DNA of 31,533 nucleotides from a virus: the IMG/VR virus record IMGVR_UViG_3300031675_000011, positions 1 through 31,533 of that record; one strand, given 5' to 3'. Both the position numbers and the translations under genes were made by a program. Positions 1 to 6,261 of the stretch are shown here, piece after piece (position 1 is the stretch's first letter; every line of letters begins with the position of its first letter). A model generated the notes under the pieces. That model made no database searches. It had not been told where the DNA came from and saw only the letters and a program-made list of their open reading frames with translations.

Positions 1-197
1 CTCTGGAGTTCCTAAACAGACTCCGCTCAGAAGCTACAGTATTAGAAAAAAGCCTAATAGAAATTGCTGTGTATAGTGGCGGGAGTATATCATGGCTTGA
101 TGCTCAAATGATGTCTGCTAAAGAACGTTCTGTTACTGTGGAAGTCATCAATAAATACAATCAAATCAAATCTGGAAAACATCAAGAAGAAATGTAA
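1..197 (+). CDS. C-terminal end of a small protein, possibly tail/baseplate assembly chaperone-like (partial)
   Basis: An open frame enters from the left edge and ends at TAA 195-197, giving 64 visible residues starting LEFLNRLRSEATVLEKSL and ending HQEEM. The piece is short, charged and helix-prone, with a central YSGGSISWLDAQMMSAKER segment. A pattern of a Ser-Trp acidic stretch, then a 'mS..Er' helix and a charged tail is seen in small tail or baseplate-hub assembly proteins (gp26/gp51 or tail-chaperone type) of T4-like phages, and the location beside other baseplate genes agrees. That assignment is from pattern memory only. The start codon is outside the window. The codon use and open frame make it a convincing coding tail; the function is weak. 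Confidence 0.6.
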   Translation, partial: LEFLNRLRSEATVLEKSLIEIAVYSGGSISWLDAQMMSAKERSVTVEVINKYNQIKSGKHQEEM

Positions 198-269
198 TTC
201 TTGTTCTACCTAGTAGGTAATAGTTTTAGAGCTTTGCAAATATAACCCTAATATAATAGTCTTAAGTTA

Positions 270-288
270 AGAGACACTTCGTGTCTTT
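270..288 (+). terminator. Terminator-like hairpin after the first gene
   Basis: AGAGACAC (270-277) pairs with GTGTCTTT (281-288), one G-T wobble included, around a TTC loop, 73 bases after the TAA of the partial gene. The following T-run is short (TTTCC), so termination strength is uncertain. It could equally be a processing or mRNA-end stabilising hairpin. Confidence 0.45.
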
Positions 289-391
289 CCAATCTACGTT
301 CATTCATTCGTTTCACTCATCTCATTCACTTGATTGAAAGTTTTTTAGTAAGAAAGTTTTTTTTAAACATAAACGATTTCATGCAGATATC

Positions 392-435
392 GAGGTCATA
401 TGAAGCCTACCTAAGTGGCTCCATATATAAACCTC
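392..435. other. Imperfect 14-bp hairpin in the gene-free region
   Basis: GAGGT (392-396) pairs with ACCTC (431-435), ATATG (398-402) with CATAT (422-426), and AGCC (404-407) with GGCT (417-420), leaving a nine-base loop (408-416), one single mismatch and an internal loop. A second ACCTC-type arm (GACCTC, 438-443) can pair with GAGGTC 392-397, so two alternative folds exist. No coding function is apparent. Confidence 0.45.
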
Positions 436-594
436 AGACCTCATGCGAGTATGCGTCGGACGTAAACGAAGACAGGTGTTTGTGTTTTGCACTTTGTTTG
501 GCTCTAACCTTACCGTAACCTGCGTCGATTTTTAATTCCAACTCGCTTCAAGATGGAAATACAAAGTATTGCAATAACTTTTCAACTATTAAGA

Positions 595-659
595 CTTAAC
601 AAATGTATCGTACCATAGGGTAGACATTTCAGCATCCGGCATAACCGGGTAGTGCTAAG
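595..659. ncRNA. Candidate structured RNA element (three-way junction)
   Basis: CTTA (595-598) can pair with TAAG (656-659), enclosing two adjacent hairpins. Hairpin A: AAATGT (601-606) with ACATTT (624-629) and, inside it, TACC (611-614) with GGTA (619-622). Hairpin B: AGCA (631-634) with TGCT (653-656) and CCGG (636-639) with CCGG (645-648) around a CATAA loop. The outer stem and hairpin B compete for base 656. It does not match tRNA geometry or any RNA family I recognise. No covariation is available, so this is an inferred fold and the strand is not decided. Confidence 0.3.
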
Positions 660-755
660 AATCGCATAACAACCACTGCTTGGCTTACCATCTCACATCA
701 GAATGGATTTCGCAACGGAATAATAAAAGGCCCGTCAACCGTATATGTTGTTTGT

Positions 756-802
756 TAAGAGTTAGACTTGGTGTCGGTGTTCTAAGAGTTAGACTTGGTG
801 TC
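756..802. repeat. 20-bp direct repeat, period 27
   Basis: TAAGAGTTAGACTTGGTGTC occurs exactly at 756-775 and again at 783-802, with a 7-base spacer. It lies just downstream of the leftward operon's last stop codon (840). Only two copies are present. It could be a slippage duplication, a recombination scar or a binding-site pair. Confidence 0.85.
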
Positions 803-839
803 TGTTAAGTGCCATGTTTGTGTGTAGTTCAATATATAG

Positions 840-1262
840 TTATCGATTCTTAAGACCTTCACGTAAGATTTTTGAACCGCCTACTCTAACATTGATAATA
901 CCATTATAGTATTTGTCCGATAGCAAGACCTTCCTATCAAACTGTTCTTTAGCCTCTAGGTAACTAGCGACTCCCCTGCTTGGACAAAAGTGTAAAATTT
1001 CTCGTATAAATTTGTTTTCACCTAGTTTTAGTACATCAGCATTTAAGTGATCCGAACTGCCCCAATAAGTACGCCAATCACTTTCTTTAGTGCCACGGCG
1101 TTTGTTCTTTTTGCCTTTTAAGGGAGGCTTGGTCGTTTTAAATTTGGCTAACTTTTTACCAACATACATTCTATTGTCAGTAGTATTTGTAATTAAGTAT
1201 ACAAATGCTTCACAATCCTCTGGGAGGGTATCAATTGTCTTGCCTTCGAAAATCCATGTCAT
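840..1262 (-). CDS. GIY-YIG-like nuclease, possibly homing (Seg-type)
   Basis: A 140-residue protein. Near its N-terminus it has FVYLITN (residues 20-26) and YVGKK (33-37), which match the two halves of the GIY-YIG nuclease signature. A lysine/arginine-rich stretch follows (40-60), then DWRTYWGSS (62-70), FIREIL (85-90), a glutamate-bearing helix YLEAKEQF (101-108) that would supply the metal-binding Glu, and YYNGIINV (118-125). In T4-like phages such small proteins are usually free-standing homing or repair nucleases. I chose the ATG at 1260-1262 because it follows the gp46 stop by one base, as gp46 follows gp47. An upstream in-frame ATG at 1319 would add 19 residues and overlap gp46 by 56 bases. 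Activity and target are unknown. Confidence 0.75.
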   Translation of the reverse strand: MTWIFEGKTIDTLPEDCEAFVYLITNTTDNRMYVGKKLAKFKTTKPPLKGKKNKRRGTKESDWRTYWGSSDHLNADVLKLGENKFIREILHFCPSRGVASYLEAKEQFDRKVLLSDKYYNGIINVRVGGSKILREGLKNR

Positions 1263-1263
1263 A

Positions 1264-3030
1264 TTATGTAAGGTATTCTGTGTCTGTGTTATAGGCAGTA
1301 AATCCACCTTCTTTAACAACTGTTAATACGTTATTTACACGACCTACAAGTTCTTCCTTGTGAGAAATGAGCAGAATATTTTTACCTTGGTCTCTGTTCA
1401 TCTTCTTAAGTACTGCTAACGCATTTTCAACACCAGTAGAATCCATGCCACTGTCAATAAGCTCGTCAACACACATTAAGTTCATTGGGTGGTTGAGACT
1501 TTCATATATGTCTCGGAATGCCCAACTAAGTCCTAATATAAGTCTGTTACGTTCTCCTCTACTTAAATTATCAAAGTCTAAGTCTCTACCGTACTCTGTA
1601 ATTTCAACAGTTAAGTCACTGTTAAATTTAACATCATGTGGTAAACCTAACTTCTCTAAGTAGTATGCTAACCTGTGATTCAAGTAAGATATATTCTGAT
1701 CAATAATACGTTTACGAATAAAACTGTCTTTACTTGTAAGCAACTTGTATAAAAATTCCTGATGATCTTTTAAGAATGTTAGTTCGTTAATAGTTTCAAA
1801 GTCTACTTCCTGCATACCAGTGTCACGCAAAGTTTCTACTTGCTCGTTATACGGGTTAACATCTGTTGTTTTTTCTTCTAACTGTTGTGCAAGTGTTTCT
1901 AAGTTATGTTTGTGTTCTAACGCACCTTCTAAGTCGTTATAGAATGTATCGACAACACCCGGGATAGTACCAACTTCAACTTTAGCTAACTCGATATTAG
2001 CAATTTGCTGGACTAAATCATCTCTATAAATTATTTCTTTAGCAAGTTTGTCTTCAATATCATTAGTATACTCTTCGTGTGTATCTAAATGTGCTGTACT
2101 TTGTTCACATGCAGGACAAACGCCTTCTTTTGCTTTTACTAAGTTATTTTCAAACTCAGTAATAGTTGTGTTGCTTCGATCCATAGAAGTAATAGATCTT
2201 TTTTTATCTTTATCTAACGCACTAGCAGTAGAGGACTGCTCTACTATAAGTGCATTACTTCTATGATTTTGTATCTCTACGCCAATGTCTATTTCCATCA
2301 ACGTACTAATAGACGTAGTCATACTATCTATTTTGTCTTTGTATGTTTTTGCCCAGGCTCTGCTTCGACTCTCGATTTCTTTTATGTTTTGTTCAATACG
2401 TTTGTTACTAGACTCTATTGCAGTTATTTTTATTTCTTCTTCTTTAATGCTGTCTCTACTATTTTTAGTGAGTTCTTTAAGTACTTCTGCTTTCTCACTA
2501 AGTTCAGTAATGCCAAGTAACTGTTCAATCATTGCTCGTTGATCATTTGCTTTCATGCCCAAGAACGGCTCAGTGTATGTGTTTAACGCAATTAAATGCT
2601 TAAACATCAAGTGCGGAAACCCAATAATTTTCTCTATGTCTTTTTGTGTTTCCCTACTATCGCCTTGTTGTTCTTGGTCTTCTTGTTCTGTGCCGTTAAT
2701 AAACAACCGTAAAATATTAGGGCGTCTTCCTCGTTCAACCCTATAATTAATATTGTTGATCTCAAAATCAACAGTAACCATCATAGCTTTACCGTTTGTT
2801 TTATTAATTAAATTATCACGTCTAATGTTTGTTAATGCTTCACCATATAGTGCATAACTTAGTGCATTAATAATAGTAGTCTTACCAGTACCATTTCTAC
2901 TGCCATCGCCACCCATGTCTAAGTTATGACCAAGCACCAACGTGAGATTAACGTTATCAAAGTTTACGGCTTGAGTTTGAGCTCCAACACTCATAAAGTT
3001 TTTAACAGATACGTTTTTAATCTTTAACAT
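1264..3030 (-). CDS. 46: Recombination endonuclease subunit gp46 (Rad50/SbcC-like ATPase)
   Basis: 588 residues, close to the T4 gp46 size. The ABC/SMC ATPase parts are visible in order: Walker A GSRNGTGKTT (43-52), two long charged coiled-coil arms (about 165-300 and 315-440) joined by the zinc-hook motif CPAC (305-308), signature NLSRGERNR (489-497), Walker B NLMCVDELID (517-526) and a switch histidine in ISHKEE (555-560). With gp47 it forms the T4 nuclease that resects double-strand ends for recombination-dependent replication and host DNA breakdown. The ATG follows the gp47 TAG by one base (TAGTATG), and no clear ribosome binding site is visible, so translation is probably coupled. Confidence 0.96.
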   Translation of the reverse strand: MLKIKNVSVKNFMSVGAQTQAVNFDNVNLTLVLGHNLDMGGDGSRNGTGKTTIINALSYALYGEALTNIRRDNLINKTNGKAMMVTVDFEINNINYRVERGRRPNILRLFINGTEQEDQEQQGDSRETQKDIEKIIGFPHLMFKHLIALNTYTEPFLGMKANDQRAMIEQLLGITELSEKAEVLKELTKNSRDSIKEEEIKITAIESSNKRIEQNIKEIESRSRAWAKTYKDKIDSMTTSISTLMEIDIGVEIQNHRSNALIVEQSSTASALDKDKKRSITSMDRSNTTITEFENNLVKAKEGVCPACEQSTAHLDTHEEYTNDIEDKLAKEIIYRDDLVQQIANIELAKVEVGTIPGVVDTFYNDLEGALEHKHNLETLAQQLEEKTTDVNPYNEQVETLRDTGMQEVDFETINELTFLKDHQEFLYKLLTSKDSFIRKRIIDQNISYLNHRLAYYLEKLGLPHDVKFNSDLTVEITEYGRDLDFDNLSRGERNRLILGLSWAFRDIYESLNHPMNLMCVDELIDSGMDSTGVENALAVLKKMNRDQGKNILLISHKEELVGRVNNVLTVVKEGGFTAYNTDTEYLT

Positions 3031-3031
3031 A

Positions 3032-4048
3032 CTAAGTTTCTATTCCATTGTAAATTTGAATTAATTTATCTCTGTTAATGGTGTTCGATTCTATAGTCTC
3101 TAATTGTGTAATTACAATTTTATCAACACTTTCGAATTGAATTTCGCCACCTTCGTATGCCTCTTCTTCTTCCTTGATCGGCATAAGTTGTAGTTCTCTT
3201 ACATTGTATTGCTCTGCAAATTTTTCTCTAATAAAGTTTGCTTCTTCGTAACTAATACTAATATCAAGTTTTACCCTTGCGTAAGTATATTCGTCAAGTA
3301 ATGTTTCGTGATTATCAAGTAACTCTTTAAGGGTAAACACTTTATACTTTGGACATGCTGTCCAGTTAACATACACAGGCTCTTTATCCCATTCCAAGAA
3401 CATAGCACCTCTATCGGTATCACCGACGTCTGCATAGTTATGAGGAAACGCATTACCGATGTAATGTATATTATTTTTGTACTGGCGTTTGTGGAAGTGC
3501 CCACTAAACACATAGTCAGGACCTGCAATGTGTTCTGCTTTGAGTCCTCCATGATCTGGCATCTCTACAAGAGCATTCATTTTAAAGTAAGGCAATTCTA
3601 AATGTGCAAACATATATTTTGCTTTACTATTAGTAAGAGTTTTCCACTCATCACCAACTAGCCAAGGCTGTATTGATACATCTCCTTGTTCAAATGGTTC
3701 GTCGACCATAACAAAGTTAGAAAGATCCCTAGCATACTCGATACTGTTAAGTTCTCGCTTATCACGATAATATAAATCGTGATTACCTGTTATAAAATAA
3801 ACAGTTTCGAATGCATCATTAATTTTCTTAAGGTCTTTAATTGCGGCATTCATTGTCGCAACATTAACACTTGCTCGCTGATGATTCCAGTCGCCTAAGA
3901 AAATACAAGTCTCGCAGTTTCTAGCTTTTGCTTCCGCAATAAACCAGTCTACAAATCGCTCGCAGTCTTGTAAGTGTAATCTACTGTTTTGTTTTAAGCC
4001 GTAGTGAATATCCGTAAAACACGCGGCATGTTTAAAGAGATTGGGCAT
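3032..4048 (-). CDS. 47: Recombination endonuclease subunit gp47 (Mre11/SbcD-like nuclease)
   Basis: 338 residues, about the T4 gp47 length. The calcineurin-like phosphoesterase motifs appear in order: TDIHYG (12-17), LGDWNH (51-56), TGNHD (87-91), FAHLE (147-151) and SGHFHKRQ (182-189). These provide the two-metal active site of Mre11-type nucleases. The remaining C-terminal part should hold the capping and gp46-binding regions. It starts three bases after the gp55 stop (TAA 4052-4054, ATG 4046-4048) and precedes gp46 by one base, so the two subunits are produced from one message. Nothing is missing from the catalytic set. Confidence 0.96.
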   Translation of the reverse strand: MPNLFKHAACFTDIHYGLKQNSRLHLQDCERFVDWFIAEAKARNCETCIFLGDWNHQRASVNVATMNAAIKDLKKINDAFETVYFITGNHDLYYRDKRELNSIEYARDLSNFVMVDEPFEQGDVSIQPWLVGDEWKTLTNSKAKYMFAHLELPYFKMNALVEMPDHGGLKAEHIAGPDYVFSGHFHKRQYKNNIHYIGNAFPHNYADVGDTDRGAMFLEWDKEPVYVNWTACPKYKVFTLKELLDNHETLLDEYTYARVKLDISISYEEANFIREKFAEQYNVRELQLMPIKEEEEAYEGGEIQFESVDKIVITQLETIESNTINRDKLIQIYNGIET

Positions 4049-4051
4049 GAA

Positions 4052-4924
4052 TTATTCAAATGCTCCTTCGTCGCTCTTGTCTGACTCCATTGATTCACGC
4101 AGTATTCTCATTTCTGTTTCGTGTTTAATTTGTCTACTGTAACTAGGTAAGTGCCCTTGCTCAATTAAAATATCATCTCTAATGCTCTGATTTCTTTTCT
4201 CTAAGTTTAACACTCTTGTGAAACTATTAATAACTGCCGCAGTATAATAAGCAAACGGATTATCCGATTTTGCTTCGTTAAACTGTAAGCCTACTTGACT
4301 TAGCTGAACAAGTGCTTGTCCACGCATTTCGTCGACGTAAGTGTAGCCTCGCCAGTTTGCTCTGTGACTAAACCTTTCAACAAGTTTTAAGAACATTGTT
4401 CCTAACTTGTTTGTAATTCTACCAACACCAGGATTGAAATCACCATTACTTAAACTACCTTCCCAGTGACTTCTCGCTACTTCTTTAAGTTCACCAGTTT
4501 GATATGCATAGTGCTTAAATGGAGGAAAATTAACTTTTGCTTTAGTTTCTGCTTCGTTGCGTGGGTTCTTCTTCCTGCCCGGCTCTAGTGGGATATGCTC
4601 CATTGACATTACACGAAATGTTACATCTTCATCTGATATAGTGTCGAGGTCTATTGCAAACTCTTTTTGCTTTGGTTTGTTTCTGTAGTCGCCTGTACCG
4701 TGTGCCAACATTGCTTCTGCGTAAGCTTCACTTTGCATTCTAGATGCTTGGTTTTCCTTTGCTTGAAGTACTATTTGTGCAGTAACCTCACTTACATCAT
4801 TAACTATAATGTCGTTTTGGAAGTATTTCTCATCAGACAACCAACAAAAACTCATCTTGCTTTTGTGGATTTCTTTGAGAATATCTTTATTGTTCAGGTA
4901 ATTAACTTTCTTTGGTGCCGCCAT
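4052..4924 (-). CDS. 55: Late-transcription sigma factor gp55
   Basis: 290 residues. The C-terminal third (about 165-265) reads as the sigma-family core of T4 gp55: RITNKLGTMFLKLVERF, then YTYVDEMRGQALVQL, then DNPFAYYTAAVINSFTRVLNLEKRNQ, which corresponds to the region-2 helices that bind the polymerase clamp and read the late -10 box, followed by DDILIEQGHLPSYSRQ. T4 gp55 is 185 residues, so roughly 100 extra residues are present, mostly at the N-terminus (MAAPKKVNYLNNKDILK onward), with no recognised domain. It is the first gene of the leftward operon. A TCTCC at 4929-4933 gives GGAGA on the coding strand, five bases (AAATT) before the ATG. Confidence 0.9.
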   Translation of the reverse strand: MAAPKKVNYLNNKDILKEIHKSKMSFCWLSDEKYFQNDIIVNDVSEVTAQIVLQAKENQASRMQSEAYAEAMLAHGTGDYRNKPKQKEFAIDLDTISDEDVTFRVMSMEHIPLEPGRKKNPRNEAETKAKVNFPPFKHYAYQTGELKEVARSHWEGSLSNGDFNPGVGRITNKLGTMFLKLVERFSHRANWRGYTYVDEMRGQALVQLSQVGLQFNEAKSDNPFAYYTAAVINSFTRVLNLEKRNQSIRDDILIEQGHLPSYSRQIKHETEMRILRESMESDKSDEGAFE

Positions 4925-4955
4925 AATTTCTCCAGATATTCAATTGTAAACACAT

Positions 4956-4983
4956 ATTATATACTATACTTAACAAAAGTCAA
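4956..4983 (-). promoter_or_regulatory. Sigma-70-type early promoter of the gp55-gp47-gp46 operon
   Basis: Read leftward: TTGACT (4983-4978), a 16-base spacer, and a perfect TATAAT (4961-4956). Start of transcription is expected near 4949, leaving a leader of about 25 bases that contains the GGAGA ribosome binding site. It is the clearest host-type promoter in the window. Confidence 0.85.
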
Positions 4984-4995
4984 GAAGAATTTGCC

Positions 4996-5011
4996 AATAT
5001 TGTGAAATATT
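4996..5011. other. AT-only hairpin with GTGA loop in the divergent gp55/gp48 space
   Basis: AATATT (4996-5001) and AATATT (5006-5011) form a 6-bp stem around GTGA. It lies between the leftward early promoter and the rightward late promoter. It could be an operator or merely AT-rich symmetry; no U-run follows. Confidence 0.3.
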
Positions 5012-5022
5012 AAAACAGCGTT

Positions 5023-5040
5023 TAATGATTGTGATAAATA
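5023..5040 (+). promoter_or_regulatory. T4-type late promoter (GATAAATA) for the gp48-gp53-hub-gp5 operon
   Basis: The octamer GATAAATA (5033-5040) differs from the T4 late box TATAAATA by one base. Counting the T4 way (last A at -6), transcription starts at 5046 and the 13-base leader carries AGGAG (5048-5052) six bases before the ATG at 5059. The wider block TAATGATTGTGATAAATA recurs with one mismatch before gp25 (12111-12128), which suggests an extended element. Confidence 0.85.
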
Positions 5041-5058
5041 CAACTATAGGAGATATAT

Positions 5059-5958
5059 ATGGGAATATTCGACAGAAGCAAAAATGCCTTTAATGGGTTA
5101 TTAAATAACAAAATAGCTGAAGCAAGTAGCAAACTGAATCCTACAGCAAAAACGTTCTTTGACCGAATGTTAGGCTCTGCTTTTCCAGGCTATGGATTAC
5201 CAGACAACCCAAATACTGCTTTTACAGAAGCAGACATCAATGAGAGAATTAAAAAACTACTGCAAGACGCAAAAACGATGTCAGAAATCGCGGCCAGTCT
5301 TAAAGAAGATGATACATTAAAAGAATCAAAAGACTGGAGAGCTAGACTAAGACCGAAGAAAGGTGGCGAGAACACGTTTTATGCAAAATCATCAAAAGAT
5401 AATTTTGAAGATTACATGCTTAGACCTATAGAAGAATCGGGCGGACTAGTTTGGCAGTATACACCTACTCTTATGGTACAAGGACAAACAAATTATAACC
5501 AAGCACACCTACAAGGAATGAATTATCAAATTAATACATTTGAAAATAGCACACCACCGATGTTTCCTTTGTCAAGTGACTGGACTGCTAACGATATATA
5601 CGAAGCTCGATACTTGTTAGCAGTATTTACATTTTTAAAAATATGCGGAAAAGGATTTTACGGCGATAGTGCTGTTGAGTCAGGTATGTACGGAACACCT
5701 CCTCCTGTGTTGCTGTTTAGTTATCTCGGTGACCATATGTTTAATGACGTACCAGTAGTGGTAACAAGTTACAACATTGTATTACCAGAAGAAGTTGATT
5801 ATGTTCCAGTAAAAATAGGAACAACAACAACCTATGTACCAACCCGTTGTAACATAATGGTTAACATGGAAGCAACTTACACTCCACAAAAACTTAGAAG
5901 GAAGTTTGATCTTGCAAGACTTACAAGTGGTGATGCATATAAGGATGGATTTGTATAA
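5059..5958 (+). CDS. 48: Baseplate tail-tube cap/initiator protein, gp48-like
   Basis: 299 residues. The N-terminal part is helical and charged (about 1-90), followed by ESKDWRARLRPKKGG (88-102). A compact domain then contains GGLVWQYTPTLMVQGQTNY and YEARYLLAVFTFLKICGKGFYG, and near the end FNDVPVVVTSYNIVLPEEVDYVPV and a CNIMVNMEATYTP strand. This layout fits the gp48/gp54 family that sits on the baseplate hub and nucleates the tail tube. The family includes both gp48 and gp54 in T4; only one copy is visible here, so the number is a best fit. It is led by a late promoter and an AGGAG site, and its TAA overlaps the next ATG (TAATG). T4 gp48 is 364 residues, so this is a shorter version. Confidence 0.75.
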   Translation: MGIFDRSKNAFNGLLNNKIAEASSKLNPTAKTFFDRMLGSAFPGYGLPDNPNTAFTEADINERIKKLLQDAKTMSEIAASLKEDDTLKESKDWRARLRPKKGGENTFYAKSSKDNFEDYMLRPIEESGGLVWQYTPTLMVQGQTNYNQAHLQGMNYQINTFENSTPPMFPLSSDWTANDIYEARYLLAVFTFLKICGKGFYGDSAVESGMYGTPPPVLLFSYLGDHMFNDVPVVVTSYNIVLPEEVDYVPVKIGTTTTYVPTRCNIMVNMEATYTPQKLRRKFDLARLTSGDAYKDGFV

Positions 5959-6260
5959 TGGCTAGATATAAAAACAACAGTTTCTTAAGAAATGCAACAA
6001 TGCTAGATTCTCAATTTCTCGGCGCTAACACTGGCTTGCCTAGCATTGGTAAAAGTATCAATGATGAGTCGTTCACTATAACAGCAGAGTACGAAGAACG
6101 ACCTGATAAATTAGCTTACGTTTTATATGAAAAAACAGCACTATGGTGGGTGTTTGCCGCAAGAAATCCGGATATATTAAAAGATCCACTAGGAGATTTT
6201 AAAACAGGTACTGTTATAAAGTTACCAGCAAGCTCAACTATAGCAAACATCATAGGTTAA
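5958..6260 (+). CDS. 53: Baseplate wedge subunit gp53 (LysM-like fold)
   Basis: 100 residues. After a short N-terminal arm (MARYKNNSFLRN), residues 44-95 show the gp53/LysM-type pattern: EERPDKLAYVLYEKTALWWV, then FAARNPDILKDPLGDF, then TGTVIKLPA. The 'LA..LYE....WWV.A..N...DP....G....LP' spacing is typical of the wedge protein that locks neighbouring wedges together around the hub. T4 gp53 is about twice as long (196 residues); the short form with just the core is usual in marine T4-like phages, as I recall. The ATG shares its A with the upstream TAA, and AAGGA (5941-5945) may help initiation. Confidence 0.85.
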   Translation: MARYKNNSFLRNATMLDSQFLGANTGLPSIGKSINDESFTITAEYEERPDKLAYVLYEKTALWWVFAARNPDILKDPLGDFKTGTVIKLPASSTIANIIG

Positions 6261-6261
6261 T

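Larger units (their letters stand above)
198..839. other. 642-base gene-free region with hairpins and repeats
   Basis: No credible gene is seen on either strand between the stop at 197 and the stop of the leftward gene at 840. The stretch holds a terminator-like hairpin (270-288), a degenerate run of TCATTC/TCACTC units (about 299-330), two GAAAG-plus-T-run copies (336-346 and 352-364), an imperfect 14-bp hairpin (392-435), a possible three-way junction of two hairpins (595-659) and a 20-bp direct repeat (756-775, 783-802). All other intergenic gaps in this window are under 160 bases. It could be a non-coding RNA, a replication or recombination site, or the scar of a lost gene. Confidence 0.6.

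Noticed and set aside
330-518. 62-codon rightward frame in the gene-free region
   Set aside because: No ribosome binding site, atypical Cys/Leu-rich composition, and it runs across the 392-435 hairpin.
756-802. CRISPR-like repeat-spacer unit
   Set aside because: Only two copies with a 7-base gap, no array, no cas-like genes.
198-839. tRNA gene
   Set aside because: No cloverleaf with a GTTCRA-type T loop and acceptor pairing was found on either strand.
1263-1319. Upstream ATG for the GIY-YIG-like gene
   Set aside because: Would overlap the end of gp46 by 56 bases; the ATG one base after the gp46 stop matches the spacing used elsewhere in the operon.
1367-2746. Rightward frames opposite gp46
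   Set aside because: Antisense to a gene with intact Walker A, zinc-hook, signature and Walker B motifs; products are Ser/Phe/Leu-rich shadows.
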